A stretch of 15,316 nt of DNA, from positions 1-15,316 of the forward strand of contig CAMDOY010000045.1 in assembly GCA_945903655.1 (NCBI GenBank). Reading direction: 5' to 3'. Shown here one piece after another: positions 6,128 to 12,274 of this stretch (the first letter of the stretch is position 1; each line of letters starts with the position of its first letter). Below the pieces are notes generated by a model. That model worked only from the letters and a program-made list of their open reading frames with translations. It did not search any database and was not told the DNA's origin. This stretch comes from Rhizobium sp. Q54 (GTDB lineage Bacteria; Pseudomonadota; Alphaproteobacteria; Rhizobiales; Beijerinckiaceae). Made by a program: the position numbers and the translations under genes.

Positions 6128-7435
6128 TCAGGCTTCCCCGAACACCCGGCGGAAGATCGTGTCCACATGTTTCAGGTGGTAGCCGAGGTCGAAGAGTTCT
6201 TCGAGTTCGGCGTCGCTGAGGCGCTCCTTCACAGCCTTGTCCGCCTTGAGAAGCGTCAGGAAGTCGCCCTCGCCGCGCCAGACCGGCATGGCGTTGCGCT
6301 GGACATAGCTATAGGAATCCTCGCGGCTCACGCCCTTCTGGGTGAGCGCCAGCAGCACCCGCTGGGAATGGATGAGCCCGCCCAGCCGATCCAGATTCTT
6401 CTGCATGTTTTCAGGGTAGACGATCAGCTTGTCGATGACCCCGGTGAGGCGGGCCAGCGCGAAGTCGAGGGTCACGGTGGCGTCGGGTCCGATCATGCGC
6501 TCGACGCTGGAGTGGGAAATATCCCGCTCATGCCAGAGCGCCACATTCTCCATGGCGGGCAGGGCCATGCCGCGCACGAGGCGGGCGAGGCCCGTCAGGT
6601 TTTCCGTCAGCACGGGGTTGCGCTTGTGGGGCATGGCTGAGGAGCCCTTCTGGCCCTCGGAGAAGAACTCTTCGGCTTCCAGCACTTCCGTGCGCTGCAT
6701 GTGCCGCACCTCGATGGCGAGGCGCTCGATGCAGGAGGCGACAACGCCAAGGGTCGCGAAGAAGGCCGCGTGGCGGTCGCGCGGGATCACCTGGGTGGAG
6801 ACCGGCTCCACCGCAAGGCCAAGCGCCGCCGCCACATGCTCTTCCACGCGCGGGTCGATATTGGCGAAGGTGCCCACGGCGCCCGAAATGGCGCAGGTGG
6901 CGATCTCCTTGCGGGCCTGCACGAGGCGCTCGCGGCAGCGGGTGAATTCGGCGTAGGCTTGCGCCAGCTTGAGGCCGAAGGTCACGGGCTCCGCATGGAT
7001 GCCGTGGGAGCGGCCGATGACCGGGGTCATCTTGTGCTCGAAGGCGCGGCGCTTGAGGGCGGCGAGCAGCGCGTCTACATCGGCGATGAGGAGATCGGAG
7101 GCGCGGGCGAGCTGGACGGCGAGGCACGTGTCCAGCACATCCGATGAAGTCATGCCCTGATGGACGAAGCGCGAATCCGGCCCGATGAATTCGGCCAGAT
7201 GGGTCAGGAAGGCGATGACGTCATGCTTGGTGACCCGCTCGATCTCGTCGATGCGGTCCACGTCGAAGGTCACATTCCCGGCCTTCTCCCAGATCGCCCT
7301 GGCGCTCTCCTTGGGGATGACGCCGATGTCGGCCAGCGCATCGCAGGCATGGGCCTCGATTTCGAACCAGATGCGGAAACGGGCCTGAGGCTCCCAGATG
7401 GCGACCATCTGCGGACGGGAATAGCGGGGGATCAT
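6128..7435 (-). CDS. purB: Adenylosuccinate lyase PurB
   Basis: A 435-residue cytoplasmic fumarase/aspartase-superfamily enzyme acting twice in purine synthesis: cleavage of SAICAR to AICAR and of adenylosuccinate to AMP, releasing fumarate. The start is the ATG of MIPRYSRPQM, the usual family N-terminus; the frame is open 22 codons further upstream but that part does not resemble the family. Active-site blocks are complete: the TSSDVLDT loop at 96-103, GRSHGIHAEP at 141-150 with the catalytic His, and the signature GSSAMPHKRNP at 264-274 with the catalytic Ser in the flexible loop. Length matches the short (about 430 residue) bacterial PurB. No Shine-Dalgarno sequence is evident before the ATG. 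It lies 72 bp downstream of the aldolase-family gene, separated by a strong GC hairpin, so it probably has its own promoter. Confidence 0.97.
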   Translation of the reverse strand: MIPRYSRPQMVAIWEPQARFRIWFEIEAHACDALADIGVIPKESARAIWEKAGNVTFDVDRIDEIERVTKHDVIAFLTHLAEFIGPDSRFVHQGMTSSDVLDTCLAVQLARASDLLIADVDALLAALKRRAFEHKMTPVIGRSHGIHAEPVTFGLKLAQAYAEFTRCRERLVQARKEIATCAISGAVGTFANIDPRVEEHVAAALGLAVEPVSTQVIPRDRHAAFFATLGVVASCIERLAIEVRHMQRTEVLEAEEFFSEGQKGSSAMPHKRNPVLTENLTGLARLVRGMALPAMENVALWHERDISHSSVERMIGPDATVTLDFALARLTGVIDKLIVYPENMQKNLDRLGGLIHSQRVLLALTQKGVSREDSYSYVQRNAMPVWRGEGDFLTLLKADKAVKERLSDAELEELFDLGYHLKHVDTIFRRVFGEA

Positions 7436-7477
7436 GGGCGAACTCGCGGGTTGTGTGGGCTGCCCATAGCATGGGGA

Positions 7478-7505
7478 GCGCGGGGGGCAAACCCCGCGCA
7501 TTTTT
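7478..7505 (+). terminator. Strong GC hairpin with T run, aldolase-purB gap
   Basis: A perfect 8-bp stem GCGCGGGG (7478-7485) / CCCCGCGC (7492-7499), loop GGCAAA, followed on the plus strand by A and five T. It begins 8 bp beyond the stop of the minus-strand aldolase gene, where a terminator for that gene is expected, yet the T run reads on the plus strand and the minus strand has none after the stem. It may therefore stop plus-strand read-through from ispE as well as, or rather than, the minus-strand message. Confidence 0.6.
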
Positions 7506-7507
7506 CT

Positions 7508-8242
7508 TCAGTCTTCGAGCAGATGGCCCACGCCCGCCTCGCGCGCCCAGAATTCCCAGCCGCGCTTGAGGGCGGGGGATTCGGTGTCGAGCTTGAGCCG
7601 CGCCTCCACCTCGCCGCGCGACAGCGAAATGAACTCGCCCATGCGCATGGCGTTCATCATCACCCGGGCGTTGCGGGGGATGAAGACCGAGAGGCGCACG
7701 AGATCATTGATCGAGCGGCCCACGCAAACAAAGCCATGGCCGCGCATGAGCGCCAGCCGGTTGCAGTCGAGGCAGGTGGCCAGATCCCGTCCCTGCGCCA
7801 TGTTGGTGACCAGCAGGGTGGTCTCGTCGCCGAACTTGTCGGCGATGTCCCAGACCGGAACCTCCGCGCCCATGTCGCCCACATTGTGGATGACGGGCCG
7901 CAGCCGCACCTTCTTCGAGATGGAGAAGGGCAGCACATCCTCCGCATGGGAATGCAGCACGGCCATCACATCGGGCCTGCGCTCATAGGCGGCGCCGTGG
8001 ATATAGCGTTCGAGATAGAGCGGGCGCTTCTCGTCAGGGTTTACGGTGGTTCCATCGAGATGGAACTCTATGATGTCCTCCTCCTCCACGATGGCGGGGC
8101 TGAGCGAGCGCGCCAGGAGATATTTGTTGGGGTCGTGGGGATGGCGGATGCTCACATGGCCATAGGCGTCGAGCACATCGTTTTTGGCCAGAATGCGGTT
8201 GGCGATGACCACATCGCGTTTGACCCGTGTGAGAGCGTCCAT
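7508..8242 (-). CDS. Class II aldolase/adducin-family protein
   Basis: A 244-residue protein from the ATG at 8242 (an in-frame GTG at 8263 would add seven residues). The family includes L-fuculose-1-phosphate aldolase, ribulose-5-phosphate 4-epimerase and related zinc-dependent lyases and decarboxylases. The four metal/catalytic residues are present with family spacing: Glu78 in LYLERY, His97 and His99 in LHSHAED, and His169 in RGHGF. The Glu to first His distance of 19 equals that in FucA (Glu73, His92). Other family features are NDVLDAYGHVSIR near the N-terminus, LSPAIVEEEDI at about 48-58 and MRGHGFVCVGRSI. Substrate cannot be read from sequence; this subgroup is often found with catabolic genes. 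It lies between the tiny His-rich gene and purB, with a hairpin on each side, so it looks like a monocistronic gene set among housekeeping genes. The ribosome binding site is weak (GGGA, 10 bp upstream). Confidence 0.88.
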   Translation of the reverse strand: MDALTRVKRDVVIANRILAKNDVLDAYGHVSIRHPHDPNKYLLARSLSPAIVEEEDIIEFHLDGTTVNPDEKRPLYLERYIHGAAYERRPDVMAVLHSHAEDVLPFSISKKVRLRPVIHNVGDMGAEVPVWDIADKFGDETTLLVTNMAQGRDLATCLDCNRLALMRGHGFVCVGRSINDLVRLSVFIPRNARVMMNAMRMGEFISLSRGEVEARLKLDTESPALKRGWEFWAREAGVGHLLED

Positions 8243-8309
8243 TTTCGTTTCATCCCGTTGCACTGCGTTGCGTGGCGGGATGATAGGCGCTCGGGGCCAG
8301 CGCGGGAAG

Positions 8310-8333
8310 GGCGCCCTTGCAGAAAAGGGCGCC
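8310..8333 (-). terminator. Hairpin after the His-rich small gene
   Basis: A perfect 9-bp inverted repeat GGCGCCCTT (8310-8318) / AAGGGCGCC (8325-8333) with a six-base loop, 14 bp beyond the stop of the minus-strand small gene. On the minus strand it is followed by CTTCCC rather than a U run. It is a likely transcription end or mRNA-stabilising hairpin for that gene. Confidence 0.5.
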
Positions 8334-8347
8334 GATTCCCTTTGCGA

Positions 8348-8575
8348 TCACCAACGACGCCAGCCGTAGTGGCGGTGGTGGTGGTGACGCCGATGGTTGG
8401 GAACCCAGAAGCAGCGATAGGGGCCGCAGACCCAGCGCACCGCGTCGATCTGTGCGCCCAGGCCCGGGACGGCGGGCGTAAAGCCCATGGGCATGGCGGA
8501 GGCGGTGGGGGCGCCGAGGGTCAGGGCGCCAAGAGCGAGGGCTGCGGCGAGGCTGCTTTTCAGTGTGCTGGTCAT
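8348..8575 (-). CDS. Small exported His-rich protein, unknown function
   Basis: A 75-residue protein with an excellent ribosome binding site (GGGAGGA, six bases before the ATG). Residues 1-27 are a textbook signal peptide (two Lys/Ser-rich N-terminal residues groups, then AAALALGALTLGAPTASA with an Ala-x-Ala site). The mature part is about 48 residues. A short hydrophobic piece (GFTPAVPGLGAQIDAV) is followed by RWVCGPYRCFWVPN with two Cys five residues apart, then a basic His/Arg/Trp tail RRHHHHRHYGWRRW. Proteins with a signal peptide, a CGPYRC-like pair and a His/Arg-rich tail are common hypotheticals in Hyphomicrobiales. A disulfide or metal binding in the periplasm is plausible but inferred only from composition. 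It is flanked by hairpins on both sides, so it is probably a separate transcript between rpe and the aldolase gene. Confidence 0.85.
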   Translation of the reverse strand: MTSTLKSSLAAALALGALTLGAPTASAMPMGFTPAVPGLGAQIDAVRWVCGPYRCFWVPNHRRHHHHRHYGWRRW

Positions 8576-8629
8576 CTCAGATCCTCCCTTAGGGATGGAT
8601 CTGTTCTAGCGCAGCGTCACTGAGGCGAG

Positions 8630-8659
8630 GCTGAACGGGGAGTTCATAATCCGTTCAGC
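8630..8659 (-). terminator. Perfect 9-bp inverted repeat after rpe
   Basis: GCTGAACGG (8630-8638) and CCGTTCAGC (8651-8659) pair perfectly around a 12-base loop (8639-8650), starting 9 bp after the rpe stop on the minus strand. There is no U run on either strand. It may terminate rpe, or, since it also lies 54 bp upstream of the small gene, be an operator for that gene. Confidence 0.45.
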
Positions 8660-8668
8660 TTGGCCGCC

Positions 8669-9349
8669 TCAGACCATCTCGCCACGCGCCGACAGCGCCG
8701 CCGCGCGGATGGCGGCGATGTTGGGGGCATAGGCGCTCTTGCCGCCCTTGAACACGGCGGAGCCCGCCACGAGCCAGTTGGCGCCGGCGGCGACCACCTC
8801 GCCCGCATTGGCGGCGGTGACGCCGCCATCGACTTCCAGATCAATGTCGCGGCCGCGGATCATGTTGGCGACGTTGCGGATCTTGGTGAGCGCCGAGGGA
8901 ATGAAGCTCTGGCCGCCAAAGCCGGGGTTGACGGACATGAGCAGCACCAGATCCACCATGTCGAGCACCGGCTCCAGCACGCTCTCATGCGTGCCGGGAT
9001 TGATGACCACGCCCGCCTTCTTGCCCAGCGCCCGCACCGCCTGCAAGGAGCGATGCAGATGCGGCCCCGCCTCCACATGGACGGTGATGATGTCCGCCCC
9101 CGCCTTGGCGAAGGCCTCCAGATAGAGATCCACGGGGGAGATCATCAGATGCACGTCGAAGGGGGCCTCGGTGACGTGGCGGATCGACTGCATGACCATG
9201 GGGCCAAAGGAAATATTGGGCACGAAATGCCCGTCCATGATGTCCACATGCACCACATCGGCGCCCGCTTGCATCACATCGCGCACCTCCTCGCCAAGGC
9301 GGGAGAAATCGGCGGAGAGGATCGAGGGGCAGATCTTGAGAGGGCGCAT
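8669..9349 (-). CDS. rpe: Ribulose-phosphate 3-epimerase
   Basis: A TIM-barrel enzyme interconverting ribulose 5-phosphate and xylulose 5-phosphate in the pentose phosphate (and, where present, Calvin) pathway. I chose the second ATG (9349, 226 residues), because AGGA lies seven bases before it and only one base before the first ATG (9355). Motifs, numbered from 9349: CPSILSADF at 8-16, HVDIMDGHFVPN at 34-45 with metal ligand His34 and catalytic Asp36, VHLM at 66-69 with His68, SVNPGFGGQSF at 139-149 and LEVDGGV at 171-177 with catalytic Asp174. A phosphate-binding GSAVF motif follows. All key residues are present and the length is normal. It is divergent from the MFS gene across a 172-bp gap; a perfect inverted repeat follows its stop. 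Confidence 0.96.
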   Translation of the reverse strand: MRPLKICPSILSADFSRLGEEVRDVMQAGADVVHVDIMDGHFVPNISFGPMVMQSIRHVTEAPFDVHLMISPVDLYLEAFAKAGADIITVHVEAGPHLHRSLQAVRALGKKAGVVINPGTHESVLEPVLDMVDLVLLMSVNPGFGGQSFIPSALTKIRNVANMIRGRDIDLEVDGGVTAANAGEVVAAGANWLVAGSAVFKGGKSAYAPNIAAIRAAALSARGEMV

Positions 9350-9429
9350 GGGCATGTCCTGTCAGGGGGTCGCCGGGGCGGTAGCATCTGGGGGCGGGGG
9401 AGTCCATGGCCTCTGCGCACTGGCAGGCG

Positions 9430-9454
9430 TAGCCGTCGCAGGCTATGACTAGCC
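9430..9454. repeat. Overlapping inverted repeats in the rpe-MFS divergent gap
   Basis: The five-base word TAGCC (9430-9434), its complement GGCTA (9441-9445) and TAGCC again (9450-9454) form two overlapping dyads, with spacers of six (GTCGCA) and four (TGAC) bases. Placed between divergent genes, 67 bp upstream of the MFS start, this could be a regulator site. Otherwise the 9350-9521 gap shows no convincing promoter. Confidence 0.3.
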
Positions 9455-9521
9455 CCTCACAGGGCGGGAACAGGTCGGGGCAGGCGCAACGGCGTGGGGA
9501 CGTCCGGCCTCGACAGGACCC

Positions 9522-10736
9522 ATGACGCAGATTGACCGCCCGACATCGCGCGCCTTTGCGCCGAATGGACCCCTGATCTGGGGCCTCACGGCCACCCAGA
9601 TCATGGGTTGGGGCAATCTCTACCATTGCTTTCCGCTCTATATGCAGCAGATGCAGATGGAGTTCGGCTGGTCCATGACCGAGACCTCCATTTCCCTCAC
9701 CATCGGCCTCGTGGTGGCCGATCTCATCGCGATCCCCATCGGCCAATGGGTGGATCGGCGGGGCGGCCATCTCATCATGACCGTGGGCGCGGCCATGGGG
9801 GCGGCGCTGTTGGTGTTCTGGTCGCAGGTTGAGACGCTCTGGGGCCTTTACGTCATCTGGGCCTGCATGGGCGTGGCCCAGGGCTTTTCGCTGGGCATGG
9901 TGCCCGCCGCCGTGGTGACGGCCAATGTGCGCGATTACCGGCGCGGGCTGGCCTATGTGTCCTTCTTCTCCTCGCTCGCGGGCACCATCGCCATTCCGCT
10001 GGTGAGCCTGCTCATCTCCGCCGTGGGCTGGCGCCATTCGCTGATGGTGCAGGCGGGGGTGCAGGTGCTGGGGCCGGTCTGCGTCAACGCCATCATCCTG
10101 CGGGGCACAAGGGGCGGCTCGGGCGAGCGGAGCAAGCCGGGCGTCCCGCGCGAGCCCTCGCCCGTTGGCGCCGTCATGCGCACGCGCACCTTCTGGTTTC
10201 TGGCGGTCGCCTGCAGCATCCACTGGTTCACCTCCATGGGCCTGTCCATGCATATCCTGCCGCTCATGCAGGAGAGGGGCATGAGCTTGCAGACGTCGGT
10301 GGCCCTGATGATGATCAATGGCCCTGCGGCGGTCGTGGGGCGGCTGATGATGTTCTTTCTGGTGCCGGGCAATTCGGGGATCGTCACGGGGCGATTCATG
10401 TTCCCCATGTTTGCGGCGGGCACGCTGCTGCTGGCGCTGGCCTCGGATTTCCCCAGTTTCGTGGCCTATGCCGTGATCTTCGGCATGTCGGCGGGGGTGC
10501 TGATGATCGTGCGCCAGACCAGCGTGGCCGAGATTTTCGGCACGCGCGGCTATGGGGCGATCTCTGGCGCGCTGGCCACGGTCTCCATCGTGCCGCGCAC
10601 CACGGGCACTCTGGCCCTGGCTGTGATCCACGACTGGTTCGGCAGCTATGATCAGGTGGTGTGGATCCTGTTCGGTCTGACGCTGGTGGGCACGGTGGCT
10701 TTCTATCTGGCGGCGGCGTCGCGGCGGGGGGATTGA
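9522..10736 (+). CDS. Major facilitator superfamily transporter
   Basis: A 404-residue integral membrane protein with about 12 hydrophobic segments in two halves, joined by a polar central loop at about 194-215 (RGTRGGSGERSKPGVPREPS). The loop between spans 2 and 3 has a motif-A-like sequence GQWVDRRGGHLIM at about 73-85, matching the MFS pattern Gx3DRxGxR. The second half repeats the fold (VVGRLMMFF, GTRGYGAISGALATV). The N-terminal part, TQIMGWGNLYHCFPLYMQQM, resembles MFS subgroups that move small organic anions or drugs, but substrate cannot be assigned. ATG 9522 is preceded by AGGA only three bases away, a tight spacing. It diverges from rpe and converges on the CDGSH gene 55 bp away, so it is a single-gene transcription unit with no adjacent regulator or catabolic partner. 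Confidence 0.9.
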   Translation: MTQIDRPTSRAFAPNGPLIWGLTATQIMGWGNLYHCFPLYMQQMQMEFGWSMTETSISLTIGLVVADLIAIPIGQWVDRRGGHLIMTVGAAMGAALLVFWSQVETLWGLYVIWACMGVAQGFSLGMVPAAVVTANVRDYRRGLAYVSFFSSLAGTIAIPLVSLLISAVGWRHSLMVQAGVQVLGPVCVNAIILRGTRGGSGERSKPGVPREPSPVGAVMRTRTFWFLAVACSIHWFTSMGLSMHILPLMQERGMSLQTSVALMMINGPAAVVGRLMMFFLVPGNSGIVTGRFMFPMFAAGTLLLALASDFPSFVAYAVIFGMSAGVLMIVRQTSVAEIFGTRGYGAISGALATVSIVPRTTGTLALAVIHDWFGSYDQVVWILFGLTLVGTVAFYLAAASRRGD

Positions 10737-10743
10737 ATGCAAA

Positions 10744-10767
10744 CGGCGGCCCGCAGGGGAGCCGCCG
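10744..10767. terminator. Hairpin between convergent MFS and CDGSH genes
   Basis: A perfect 7-bp stem CGGCGGC (10744-10750) / GCCGCCG (10761-10767) with loop CCGCAGGGGA, seven bases after the MFS stop and 24 bases beyond the CDGSH stop on the other strand. Neither side has a T run of note, so a bidirectional but U-poor terminator is the best reading. Confidence 0.45.
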
Positions 10768-10791
10768 CGCAAAATCTCGAAGCTGATGTTA

Positions 10792-11049
10792 TCAGATCTT
10801 GCCGTGGGTGCCGTCGCACAGGGGGCGGTTCACGGATTCCTTGCAGCCGCAGAAATAGGCCTTGCCGTCCTTCGGCGCGGTGTAGCGGATGGGGCCGATG
10901 GTGCTGCCCGCCTTGTGGGAGCCGTCACACAGGGGCTGCTTCTTGGACAGGCCGCAGGCGCACCAGGTGTAGTTCTTGCCGGCCTCGACTTCGAGGGCAT
11001 AGGGAGCCTTCTGGGCGGCGACGGGGTGGGTGAGCTTGCTGTCGGACAT
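10792..11049 (-). CDS. Tandem CDGSH iron-sulfur protein (CISD3/MiNT-like)
   Basis: An 85-residue protein with two complete CDGSH motifs of the form CxCx2(S/T)x3PxCDG(S/T/A)H: CACGLSKKQPLCDGSH and CGCKESVNRPLCDGTH. Each motif (three Cys, one His) is expected to hold one redox-active 2Fe-2S cluster. The two-motif arrangement in one chain resembles the monomeric CISD3/MiNT type rather than the single-motif dimeric mitoNEET. No signal peptide or membrane segment is present, so it should be cytoplasmic. The ATG at 11049 has a strong ribosome binding site (AGGAGGA, four to five bases upstream); the frame extends further upstream, but that part lacks family features. It lies 110 bp downstream of glyQ in the same direction, with a candidate promoter of its own in between. 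Function in bacteria is not well defined; iron-sulfur or redox handling is likely. Confidence 0.93.
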   Translation of the reverse strand: MSDSKLTHPVAAQKAPYALEVEAGKNYTWCACGLSKKQPLCDGSHKAGSTIGPIRYTAPKDGKAYFCGCKESVNRPLCDGTHGKI

Positions 11050-11106
11050 GTTTCCTCCTGGGAGCCTGCTGTTCATGAGCCTGCTGGTGTCGCCGGCGTG
11101 AGTCCT

Positions 11107-11135
11107 ATTGTTCTGGCTGCGCCGGTTTTTGTCCA
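11107..11135 (-). promoter_or_regulatory. Candidate promoter of the CDGSH gene
   Basis: On the minus strand TGGACA (11130-11135, 5/6 to the -35 consensus), a 17-bp spacer, and AACAAT (11107-11112, 4/6 to the -10 consensus). Initiation near 11100 would give a leader of about 50 bases. This supports the gene being transcribed independently of glyQ. Confidence 0.4.
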
Positions 11136-11159
11136 GCCCGAACCCTGATTTTCGGCGTT

Positions 11160-12074
11160 TCAGGCGGCGCCGCCCGCCTCCGTCTTCAGCCAGGCCGCGC
11201 CGCAGGCCTTGGCCAGCTCGCGCACCCGCAGAATATAGCTCTGCCGCTCCGTGACGGAAATCACCCCCCGGGCGTCCAGCAGATTGAACCGGTGCGACGC
11301 TTTGATGCACTGGTCATAGGCGGGCAGGACCATCTCGTGCCGCTCGCCCCGGTCGCCCTTTTCCAGCAGGGCCTTGCACTCGGCCTCGGCGTCGCGGAAC
11401 TGGCGGAACAGGGCCTCGGTGTCGGCATGTTCGAAGTTGTGGCGGGAATATTCCTTCTCCGCCTGCAAGAACACGTCCCCGTAGGAGATGCGCTCGTCGC
11501 CATCCAGACCGTTGAAATTGAGGTCGTAGACATTCTCAACGCCCTGCACATATATGGCGAGGCGCTCCAGACCATAGGTCAACTCGCCCGAGACAGGGGC
11601 GCATTCGATGCCCGCCACCTGCTGGAAATAGGTGAACTGGCTGACTTCCATGCCATCGCACCAGCATTCCCAGCCAAGGCCCCAGGCGCCCAGGGTGGGG
11701 CTCTCCCAGTCGTCCTCGACAAAGCGGATGTCATGCAGGGCGGCGTCCACGCCAATGGCGGCGAGCGAGCGCAGGTAGAGATCCTGCAGGTCCGGCGGGG
11801 AGGGCTTCAGGATCACCTGAAACTGGTAATAATGCTGGAGCCGGTTGGGATTTTCCCCATAGCGCCCGTCCTTGGGGCGGCGCGAGGGTTGCACATAGGC
11901 GGCCTTCCAGGGCTTGGACCCAAGGGAGCGCAGGGTCGTGGCGGGATGGAAGGTGCCAGCCCCCACCTCCATGTCATAGGGCTGCAAGATCACGCAGCCC
12001 TGCTCCGCCCAGAAGCGCTGGAGCGTGAGGATCAGGCCCTGAAAGGACCGGGCGGGATCAAGCGATGGCGACAT
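11160..12074 (-). CDS. glyQ: Glycyl-tRNA synthetase alpha subunit GlyQ
   Basis: A 304-residue catalytic alpha subunit of the bacterial alpha2-beta2 glycyl-tRNA synthetase, a class IIc enzyme that forms glycyl-adenylate. The sequence is typical throughout: SFQGLILTLQRFWAEQGC at the N-terminus, LQPYDMEVGAGTFHPATTLR at about 30-49, AAYVQPSRRPKDGRYGENPN (class II motif 2 region) and LQHYYQFQVILKP, then WEVS-like EVSQFTYFQQVAG, TYGLERLAIYVQ and the C-terminal RFNLLDARGVISVTERQSYI. Length is normal. It needs the beta subunit GlyS to bind tRNA, but glyS does not follow: the next gene downstream is the CDGSH protein, then the opposite-strand MFS gene. A beta subunit gene must lie outside the window. 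A start ATG at 12074 with AGGG upstream and a candidate promoter at 12101-12129 support the chosen start. Confidence 0.98.
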   Translation of the reverse strand: MSPSLDPARSFQGLILTLQRFWAEQGCVILQPYDMEVGAGTFHPATTLRSLGSKPWKAAYVQPSRRPKDGRYGENPNRLQHYYQFQVILKPSPPDLQDLYLRSLAAIGVDAALHDIRFVEDDWESPTLGAWGLGWECWCDGMEVSQFTYFQQVAGIECAPVSGELTYGLERLAIYVQGVENVYDLNFNGLDGDERISYGDVFLQAEKEYSRHNFEHADTEALFRQFRDAEAECKALLEKGDRGERHEMVLPAYDQCIKASHRFNLLDARGVISVTERQSYILRVRELAKACGAAWLKTEAGGAA

Positions 12075-12100
12075 GGTGGAGCCCTGATGATGTGGCGCGC

Positions 12101-12129
12101 AACCTATTGGGGCGGGCCGCGCCGGTCAA
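12101..12129 (-). promoter_or_regulatory. Candidate glyQ promoter
   Basis: On the minus strand TTGACC (12124-12129, 5/6 to the -35 consensus), a 17-bp spacer and TAGGTT (12101-12106, 3/6 to the -10 consensus). Transcription would begin about 20 bases before the glyQ ATG. The -10 box is poor, but this is the only AT-rich stretch in the area. Confidence 0.35.
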
Positions 12130-12162
12130 CGGGCAAGGGCGGAGGCGGTCGCGGAGAGCCGC

Positions 12163-12184
12163 CCAGATGAACGCCAGATGAATG
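12163..12184. repeat. 11-bp tandem direct repeat
   Basis: Two head-to-tail copies, CCAGATGAACG (12163-12173) and CCAGATGAATG (12174-12184), differ at one base. An 11-bp period places both copies on the same DNA face, as in direct-repeat sites of winged-helix response regulators. It is also the left edge of the structured segment described below. Confidence 0.4.
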
Positions 12185-12274
12185 GCCCGCTCAGGCCCGG
12201 TTCAGGGGCCGTGGCGCAAGGTGCTTTCACGTCTGGCGAATCCCCCCTCGGCCAGGCGGTTCCTCCCGCTCTTG

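Noticed and set aside
7160..8623. 487-codon plus-strand ORF across purB, aldolase and the His-rich gene
   Set aside because: It is antisense to three genes with motifs or signal peptides and good starts, and its own product has no coherent features.
8985..10772. 595-codon minus-strand ORF spanning part of rpe and the whole MFS gene
   Set aside because: Composition is His/Arg/Gly-rich, it has no recognisable domain, it lies in another frame of rpe and antisense to the well-supported MFS transporter.
11062..11086. Direct repeat GAGCCTGCTG, two copies with a 15-bp period, upstream of the CDGSH gene
   Set aside because: Short, GC-rich and within the mRNA leader if the candidate promoter is right; a chance repeat is as likely as a site.
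12185..12215. tRNA-like T-loop (GGTTCA) near 12199
   Set aside because: No acceptor, D or anticodon arms can be drawn around it; the bases pair instead in a GGCCC/GGGCC hairpin.
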